Origin: Verrucomicrobiota bacterium
GTDB taxonomy: Bacteria > Verrucomicrobiota > Verrucomicrobiia > Opitutales > Opitutaceae
Assembly: GCA_023443455.1 (NCBI GenBank)
Contig: JAEZUE010000105.1
Span: 1-64,000, forward strand
Length of the DNA: 64,000 nucleotides
Direction: 5' to 3'
Below are positions 58,576 through 64,000 of the stretch, one piece after another. The translations under genes were made by a program, and so were the position numbers. The notes under the pieces were generated by a model. It saw nothing but the letters and a program-made list of their open reading frames with translations. It was not told the DNA's origin and searched no databases. The stretch's first letter is position 1, and every line of letters starts with the position of its first letter.

Positions 58576-58638
58576 CCCCCGTGGCGCTGGCCGCCAGGAC
58601 AGCGACCCGAATCCTCCCGACGAAATGTCCTTGTTTGA

Positions 58639-58693
58639 GGTAGGGCGAGGCGTCCCCGCCGAGCCGCGGCTCACCCGGAGGGTTCGCCCTACC
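58639..58693. repeat. GGTAGGGCGA palindromic repeat
   Basis: GGTAGGGCGA (58639-58648) and TCGCCCTACC (58684-58693) are exact inverted repeats around a spacer with the inner palindrome GAGCCGCGGCTC (58661-58672). It belongs to the same GTAGG-headed design as the units in hrpB and at 16967-17050. Confidence 0.75.
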
Positions 58694-58765
58694 CACCGGC
58701 ACCTGCACCTATTGTTCAGCACTGCCGAAGTATCGTGAGGATTGGGAACAGCGACCTCAGCCGTA

Positions 58766-58904
58766 GTCATTCAGCCGAGTGACGAGGGACGAGCGTCGAG
58801 GGCCGGAGTTTCGGAGGCAGATCGAGATCACCCTCGGGCGATCGCCTTGTGCACAATCGGATTGGCGCTCGCCACTCGACGCTCGTCTCTCGTCTGCATC
58901 ATCA
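58766..58904 (+). repeat. MITE-like repeat, copy C
   Basis: About 139 bp, more diverged than copies A and B but keeping GAGTGACGAG, GACGAGCGTCGAGGGCC, AGATCGAGATC and the end GGCGCTCGCCACTCGACGCTCGTCT then GCATCATCA. It lies 55 bp upstream of mnmA. The rest of 58576-58958 shows no gene. Confidence 0.65.
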
Positions 58905-58958
58905 GCCTACTCCGTACTGGACTCACCCGCGGCGCTTCCCAGCGTTGCCGCTTCAACC

Positions 58959-60095
58959 ATGCGCATCCTCGTCGCCATGTCCGGTGGGGTCGACAGCTCC
59001 GTGGCCGCGCTGCTCCTGCAGCGCGAGGGCCACGAGCTCGTCGGCGCGTACATGAAGAACTGGATCAACGAGGACAACGTCGTGGGCGAATGCCCCTGGC
59101 AGCAAGACATCGACGACGCCCGCGCCTCCGCCGAACGCCTCGGCATCGAGTTCCGCGTCGTCAACCTCATGCGCGAATACCGTTCGCGCATCGTCGACTA
59201 CCTGCTCGACGGCTACCAACGCGGCCTCACGCCCAACCCCGACGTGATGTGCAACCGCGAGATCAAGTTCGGCGTGTTTCTCCAGTGGGCCCGCGACCAC
59301 GGCTTCGACGCCGTCGCCACCGGCCACTACGCCAAACGCATCGAGGTCGCCTCAGCTTCCAGTGGCGCCGCTCGCCAGAGCGGCGAATCATCGCCCATCA
59401 CCCATCCCCCATCGTCCATCCACCGCTACGCCCTCCACGAGGGCGCCGATCCCAACAAGGACCAGTCCTACTTCCTCGCCCTGCTCCGACAGGACCAGCT
59501 CGCCGCCGCCCGCTTCCCGCTCGGCGACCTCGCCAAGCCGCGGGTCCGCGCCCTAGCCGCCGAGGCGGGCCTGCCCAACGCGAAGAAGAAGGACAGCCAG
59601 GGCATCTGCTTCATCGGCCAGGTGCGCATGCAGGATTTCCTCCGCGCCTACGTGCCCGACGCCCCCGGCCCGATCGTGCGCGCCACCGACAACCGAATAC
59701 TCGGACAGCACCGCGGCCTGCACCTCTTCACGCTCGGCCAGCGCAAGGGCATCGGCATCCCGTCCAACACCGACAACAAGGCCTACGTCGTCGTCGCCAA
59801 ACGCGCCGGGGACCGCGCCCTGCTCGTCGACTTCGACGGCCCCGACGCCCTCGGCCTACACACCAACTCGGTGCGCGTGCATGGTCTGAGCTGGATCGGC
59901 GAACCACTCACCGAGGCCCGCGATCTGGAGGGCCGCGTGCGCTACCGCGACCCGCGCATCGCCATGCGCTTCGAACCGCAACCCGACGGCACCGCCATCG
60001 CCACCTTCCGCGAGCCGCAACGCGGCCTCGCCTCCGGCCAGATCCTCGCGATCCACGACGGCCCGCGCCTGCTCGGCGGGGCCGTGTACCTGTAA
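58959..60095 (+). CDS. mnmA: tRNA 2-thiouridylase MnmA
   Basis: 378 residues; inserts sulfur at U34 of tRNAs for Glu, Gln and Lys. PP-loop MSGGVDSSVAA (7-17), first catalytic Cys98 in NPDVMCNREIKF, GHYAKR, KDQSYFLALL, and second catalytic Cys217 in SQGICFIG. C-terminal GQRKGIGIP and RYRDPRIAMRFE are typical. Between GHYAKR and KDQSYF there is an extra ~25-residue Ser/Pro/His-rich loop (about 130-155) encoded by a palindrome plus five heptamers. This loop lies where family members have a short variable turn, so function is probably kept. Confidence 0.94.
   Translation: MRILVAMSGGVDSSVAALLLQREGHELVGAYMKNWINEDNVVGECPWQQDIDDARASAERLGIEFRVVNLMREYRSRIVDYLLDGYQRGLTPNPDVMCNREIKFGVFLQWARDHGFDAVATGHYAKRIEVASASSGAARQSGESSPITHPPSSIHRYALHEGADPNKDQSYFLALLRQDQLAAARFPLGDLAKPRVRALAAEAGLPNAKKKDSQGICFIGQVRMQDFLRAYVPDAPGPIVRATDNRILGQHRGLHLFTLGQRKGIGIPSNTDNKAYVVVAKRAGDRALLVDFDGPDALGLHTNSVRVHGLSWIGEPLTEARDLEGRVRYRDPRIAMRFEPQPDGTAIATFREPQRGLASGQILAIHDGPRLLGGAVYL
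59367..59423. repeat. Palindrome plus heptamer repeats inside mnmA
   Basis: GCCGCT (59367-59372) and AGCGGC (59379-59384) form a small palindrome. After a short spacer come five 7-mers at 59389-59423: CATCGCC, CATCACC, CATCCCC, CATCGTC, CATCCAC. The block is translated in frame as part of the extra loop of MnmA. Confidence 0.7.
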
Positions 60096-60116
60096 CCAGG
60101 CGCCGGTTGCGCCTGG
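60096..60116 (+). terminator. Hairpin directly after mnmA
   Basis: CCAGGCGC (60096-60103), loop CGGTT, GCGCCTGG (60109-60116), immediately after the TAA. An 8-bp stem between converging genes, without a clear T-run; likely a terminator or REP-type unit. Confidence 0.5.
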
Positions 60117-60170
60117 CAGGCGCTCTTTCCGGAGGCGCACGCCGCGGTTGCGCCACATTCCAGCGAACCG

Positions 60171-61679
60171 TCACTCCGTCGCCACGACGGGCGCCAACAC
60201 CCGGCGAAGCTCCGCGGCGAGCTCGGACAGGCAATACGGCTTCGTGACCCGGCCCCCGAAACCATGACGGCGAAACTCGCGCAGCACCGGATCATCGACA
60301 TAACCGCTCGACACGATCACCCGCACATCCGGGTCGATCTCACGCAACCGCCGCACCGTTTCCAGCGCCCCCTGTCCCGCCGGCACCGTGAGGTCGAGTA
60401 TCACCAGATCGAAACGTCGGCCGTCGGCAAGCGCCCCCCCATACGCCTCGACCGCCGCCGCCCCGTCGCCCACGGCCTCCGCATCCAAACCGATGCGACC
60501 GAGCAGGCGCACGCTCATCGCCCGGATCGCCTCCTCGTCATCCATGAACAGCACCCGGCCGCTCAGCCGCTCGACCTCCGACTCGTCGGGCACGTCGCCG
60601 AGCTCCGCCCCCGGCGAGGCTGGCAGGTAGAGGCGAAACGCGGCCCCGAGCCCCGGGACCGACTCCACCCGCAACGCCCCACGATGACGCCGCGCGATCA
60701 TCTGCGAGGTCGCCAACCCGAGCCCCGACCCCGTCGCCTTGGTCGTGAAATAGGGCTGGAAGATCCGCGCCATGTCCTCGGGCCGGATGCCCGGCCCTTC
60801 GTCGCGCACCTCGATTTCGACATACGGATACGCCCCGAGCCCGAGCCGGGTCGCCTCCGGCGGCGCGAGGTTCCGCCCCCCGACCCGTACGACCCCGCCG
60901 CCCGGCATCGCCTGCACGGCATTGAGCACGAGATTCTGCACCACCTGGCCGATCTGGCCGGCGTCCGCCTCGACCGGCCAGAGTCCGCGCTCGATCGACG
61001 ATTCGCACCGCACCCGCGAGCCTTGCCGCGCAAAGCGCGCCGACTCGAGCACGCATTCCCCGGCATCGAGCAGCCGCCGCACCGGCTCGCCGCCCTTGGC
61101 GAAGGTGAGCAGCTGATGCGTGAGCTCACGTGCCCGCGCCGCGGCCTTCTCCGCCTCGGAGAGCCACTCCTGCACCGAACCGTCCAGCTCGGAATCCAGC
61201 CGCGCCAGGCTCAGGTTTCCCAACAGCGCCGTGAGCAGGTTGTTGAAATCGTGCGCCACCCCGCCGGCGAGCAGCTCGAGCGACTCCCGTTTCGCATCGC
61301 GCAACAGGTCGTCGTCGCTCCGCCGCATCTCGCAACAGCCCACGGGCAGGGCCGTCACCAGCAACCAGCCGCCGGAGTCGCCCTCCAGCCGGGTCGGCAC
61401 GACGGGCGTGCGCACGACCGTGCCATCGCAACGCCGCAGCAGCCACGATTGGCAACCGCCTTCCGACGCCGCAGGGGGCACTCCATCATGGAGCCGATGC
61501 CCACGCATCTCGCCCGACAAGCAGCCGAGATGGCGACAGGCGGCGCCATTCGCCACCCGGACCTCCAGCGTATCCGGATCGCAGATCCAAACGGGAAAGG
61601 GCTGGGCCCGCAGCAAGCGCTCGGCCGACAGGCCCGCGAGCGGGTTATGGTCCGGGGAATTCGGCGGCGTGGGAGGCAT
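60171..61679 (-). CDS. Hybrid sensor histidine kinase with receiver domain
   Basis: 502 residues, soluble. A PAS-like sensor region (about 25-115, FPVWICDPDTLEVRVANGAA) precedes the dimerisation/phospho-acceptor helix with His143 in AGGVAHDFNNLLTALLGNLS. The ATPase domain has N-box VQNLVLNAVQAMPGGG, G1 DEGPGIRPED, F-box FQPYFTTK and G2 GSGLGLATS. The C-terminal receiver domain has Asp380-381 (VLFMDDEEA) and Asp429 (LVILDLTVPAG). No membrane segments, so it senses an internal cue. It is divergent from the P-type ATPase gene; a regulatory link to metal stress is possible but unproven. Confidence 0.92.
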   Translation of the reverse strand: MPPTPPNSPDHNPLAGLSAERLLRAQPFPVWICDPDTLEVRVANGAACRHLGCLSGEMRGHRLHDGVPPAASEGGCQSWLLRRCDGTVVRTPVVPTRLEGDSGGWLLVTALPVGCCEMRRSDDDLLRDAKRESLELLAGGVAHDFNNLLTALLGNLSLARLDSELDGSVQEWLSEAEKAAARARELTHQLLTFAKGGEPVRRLLDAGECVLESARFARQGSRVRCESSIERGLWPVEADAGQIGQVVQNLVLNAVQAMPGGGVVRVGGRNLAPPEATRLGLGAYPYVEIEVRDEGPGIRPEDMARIFQPYFTTKATGSGLGLATSQMIARRHRGALRVESVPGLGAAFRLYLPASPGAELGDVPDESEVERLSGRVLFMDDEEAIRAMSVRLLGRIGLDAEAVGDGAAAVEAYGGALADGRRFDLVILDLTVPAGQGALETVRRLREIDPDVRVIVSSGYVDDPVLREFRRHGFGGRVTKPYCLSELAAELRRVLAPVVATE

Positions 61680-62004
61680 GGCCGTTCAGTCTCCGGCGGG
61701 ACGGGCAACAAAGAATCGCCGCACCGAAGGCGGCGCCGTTCGCGGACAACGGAAGGAGTTCCGAGGATTGGGGATGTGCATGTGTGGGAGGACGAGTTCT
61801 TCGCCCGGGGAGGGGGTTGCACTGGGGGCTATGTCGCGCCAGGCGCGACACCCGTGACGATTTCCCCAGGCCGGTTACGGGCGAGTCAAAAAGACGGGAA
61901 AAGACCCCACCCCACCGACCCGCCCGACTCTCACAACGTTTTGACAACCCACACTGCAACCGGTTTGCGCCCCGCCCCCAAGATCCCTCCACTCTCCGCC
62001 GCCG
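61680..62004. promoter_or_regulatory. Divergent region between hybrid kinase and P-type ATPase
   Basis: 325 bp without a gene. It contains a tight palindrome, TGTCGCGCC (61832-61840) and GGCGCGACA (61842-61850), and a consensus-like -35 TTGACA at 61941-61946 reading toward the ATPase, although no good -10 is seen 17 nt later. No recognisable CueR- or CopY-type operator. Confidence 0.4.
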
Positions 62005-64000
62005 ATGCATTCGGAAACAACCATCCCGCCCTCCGCCAGCCAGCCCGTCTACATGGGCCTGCCGGCCTTCACCGTGCTCCTGCCACGTCTCTGGGTGGCG
62101 CTCCCGCTCACGCTCGCGGTGGCCGCACTCGCGATGGGCCCGATGCTGCCGCCGCCGCTGCGCATCGCCGACGGTCTCGATCCCCACGTCAACGGCTGGT
62201 TCCAGGCCGCACTCACCACTCCGGTGTTCTGGTGGAGCGGCTGGTTTTTCCTGCAACGCTTCGTGCGCTCCTGGCGCACCCTCGACTTCAACATGTTCAC
62301 GCTCACGGTCACCGGCACCGGCTCGGCGTACTTCTTCAGCCTCTTCGCGCTCCTCTTCCCCCACGCACTGCCCTCCACCCTCGCCACCGGAGGCCATCCC
62401 CCGCTCTACTTCGAATCGGCGGCGATGATCACCGCACTGGTGCTTGTCGGCCAGATCCTCGAGCAACGCGCCCATGCCCGCACCGGCGACGCGATCCGCG
62501 CCCTCATCGCCCTCGCTCCGCCGACCGCCAACCGCCTGCGCGCCGACGGCACCGAAGAAACCGTGCCGATCGCCGTGGTGCAAGTCGGCGACCGGCTCCG
62601 CATCCGCCCGGGCGAACGCATCCCCGCCGACGGCGTCGTCCTCTCCGGCACCGGCACGATCGACGAATCGATGCTCACCGGTGAACCGGTCCCCGCGGAC
62701 AAACAGCCCGGCGACGCCGTCACCGGCGGCACCGTGAACGGCACGGGCGCACTCGTCATCGCCACCCGCAAGGTCGGCGCGGATACGGTGCTCGCGCAGA
62801 TAATCCGGCTGGTCGAGGCCGCCGAGGATGCGGCGCCCCCGATCCAGCGCATCGCCGACCGGGTGATCGACTTCTTCGTGCCGGCGATCCTCGGTGCCGC
62901 CGCCGCCACCTTCGCCGGCTGGCTGCTGGTCGGCGGCGCCGCGGCGCTCCCCGCCGCCCTCGCCCACGCGGTGTCCGTGCTCATCGTCGCCTGCCCCTGT
63001 GCCCTCGGTTTGGCGACACCGGTCTCCATCGTCACCGGCATCGGCCGGGGCGCGCGCGCCGGCGTGCTCGTGCGCGACGCCACCGCCCTCGAACTCCTCG
63101 CAACCTGCGACACGCTCGTCGTCGACAAGACCGGCACCCTGACCGAGGGCCGGCCCGAGGTGGTCGCGCTCGCGGCGATCACCGGCCTCACGGACACGGA
63201 GCTGCTCGCCCGCGCCGCCGCACTCGAGTCCGGCAGCGAGCACCCCCTGGCCAGGGCGATCGTACGCGAGTCGGCCGCCCGCGGTCTCGCCCTCCCGGCG
63301 GCCGACGCCTTCACGGCCGTCCCCGGCGCCGGCATCCGCGCCACGGTCGCCGGCGTCCCCCTGCGTATCGGGAAATTGAACTGGCTCGCACTGCCGCCGC
63401 CTCCGGCACTCGCCGCCATCGCGCGCGAGGCCGAGACGGCCGGACGCACGGTCGTGTGGTTGGCCGACGATGACCGGGTGCTCGGCTGCATCGCCCTCGC
63501 CGATCGTCCCCGCGCCGATGCCGCGCCCGCCCTGGCGGACCTGCGGGCCCTCGGCCTCGCGCTCGAGATGGCCACCGGCGACAACCGGAACGCCGCCCGC
63601 CGGATCGCGGCCGGGCTCGGTCTGCCGGAACCCCATGCCGAGATGACTCCGGCCGGCAAGCAGCTCTTGGTCGAGAAACTCGGGCTCGACGGCCGACGCG
63701 TCTGTTTCGCCGGCGACGGGATCAACGACGCCCCCGCGCTCGCCGCCGCGCGTGTCGGCATCGCCATGGGCCACGGCACCGACATCGCGATCGAGACTGC
63801 CGGTCTGGTGCTGCTCCACGGCGACCTGCGTGGGCTGGCCCGCGCGGTCCGCCTGGCCCGGGCGGTGTTGCGCAACATCCGCCAGAATCTCTTCTGGGCG
63901 TTCTTCTACAACCTGCTCGGCGTGCCGCTGGCCGCGGGGCTTTTTCTGTGCTGGCCCGGCTGGTCGCTCCCGCCGATGTTCGCGGCCGTGGCGATGAGCC
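62005..64000 (+). CDS. Heavy-metal (copper-type) P1B ATPase, C-terminus outside window
   Basis: 665 codons are visible; the gene runs off the right edge. Helices TM1-4 include FNMFTLTVTGTGSAYFFSLF. The actuator domain has MLTGEPVP (TGEP; many have TGES). The membrane metal site is CPC at 330-332 (VACPCALGLATP). Phosphorylation Asp374 lies in DKTGTLTEG, the SEHPLA motif has His413-Pro414, and the hinge is GDGINDAPALA (about 570). The CPC/HP/DKTGT set is that of Cu+ exporters (CopA) and relatives. There is no N-terminal HMA (GMxCxxC) metal-binding domain: the protein begins with ~20 residues and goes straight to TM1. It exports monovalent metal ions at the inner membrane. Confidence 0.9.
   Translation, partial: MHSETTIPPSASQPVYMGLPAFTVLLPRLWVALPLTLAVAALAMGPMLPPPLRIADGLDPHVNGWFQAALTTPVFWWSGWFFLQRFVRSWRTLDFNMFTLTVTGTGSAYFFSLFALLFPHALPSTLATGGHPPLYFESAAMITALVLVGQILEQRAHARTGDAIRALIALAPPTANRLRADGTEETVPIAVVQVGDRLRIRPGERIPADGVVLSGTGTIDESMLTGEPVPADKQPGDAVTGGTVNGTGALVIATRKVGADTVLAQIIRLVEAAEDAAPPIQRIADRVIDFFVPAILGAAAATFAGWLLVGGAAALPAALAHAVSVLIVACPCALGLATPVSIVTGIGRGARAGVLVRDATALELLATCDTLVVDKTGTLTEGRPEVVALAAITGLTDTELLARAAALESGSEHPLARAIVRESAARGLALPAADAFTAVPGAGIRATVAGVPLRIGKLNWLALPPPPALAAIAREAETAGRTVVWLADDDRVLGCIALADRPRADAAPALADLRALGLALEMATGDNRNAARRIAAGLGLPEPHAEMTPAGKQLLVEKLGLDGRRVCFAGDGINDAPALAAARVGIAMGHGTDIAIETAGLVLLHGDLRGLARAVRLARAVLRNIRQNLFWAFFYNLLGVPLAAGLFLCWPGWSLPPMFAAVAMS

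Noticed and set aside
1..64000. CRISPR array
   Set aside because: No regularly spaced identical repeats with unique spacers; the heptamer tracts have no spacers.

Overview
The window is a gene-dense, high-GC bacterial chromosome segment. Gene content (family II pyrophosphatase with CBS domains, paired PilT ATPases, Na+-coupled sugar transport, a Ca-binding-repeat exoprotein with a 'YQLQSSDDLHTW' module) and style point to a verrucomicrobium, most likely of the Opitutales/Opitutaceae. This is an inference from content; no 16S gene is present. Few genes have a clear Shine-Dalgarno sequence; the best are at gap (53183-54229) and the SSS symporter (4567-6492).

Layout. 1-3661 (minus): a YacP-like NYN nuclease, DUF2851, nusA, infB (cut by the window edge). 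4116-4205: tRNA-Ser(UGA), followed 199 bp later by a copy of its 3' end. 4567-7869: divergent Na+/sugar symporter and aldose 1-epimerase. 7904-10549: HrpB-type helicase carrying an in-frame palindromic repeat. 10741-16860: accessory block with a Ca-repeat secreted protein, two tandem secreted paralogues with nearly identical 3' ends, and two unknown genes. 16861-18580: a 1.7-kb gap without convincing ORFs that holds REP-like repeats and a strong candidate for a large structured RNA (about 17225-18119). 18581-20942: two PilT ATPases. 21422-23749: two response regulators and radC, bracketed by inverted copies of a MITE-like repeat. 24109-34648: glycosyltransferase, TPR protein, pyrophosphatase, and a MacAB/Dev-like exporter (ATPase, two FtsX permeases, membrane fusion protein). 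35115-41186: hemW, a lipoprotein, prmA, purN, dnaJ, manA. 41287-45376: ftsK, a RodZ-like gene, DUF2721. 45601-50777: aminotransferase, OadB/OadG sodium pump subunits, GH20 hexosaminidase. 50950-57008: tpiA, pgk, gap and a GH13 debranching-type enzyme. 57129-60095: two PH-domain membrane proteins and mnmA. 60171-64000: hybrid histidine kinase and a heavy-metal P-type ATPase cut by the right edge.

How the parts fit: the glycolytic trio, debranching enzyme, ManA, GalM, symporter and GH20 enzyme describe a sugar- and polysaccharide-using cell. The OadB/OadG pump could supply the sodium gradient used by the symporter. PilT ATPases, FtsK and the RodZ-like protein belong to envelope and cell-cycle functions.

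The most unusual content is non-coding: the candidate large RNA with several GNRA-capped hairpins, degenerate repeats with a strict 7-nt period that often run up to a start codon, REP-like palindromes (two placed inside genes without breaking the frame), and a ~135-bp MITE-like family in three copies.
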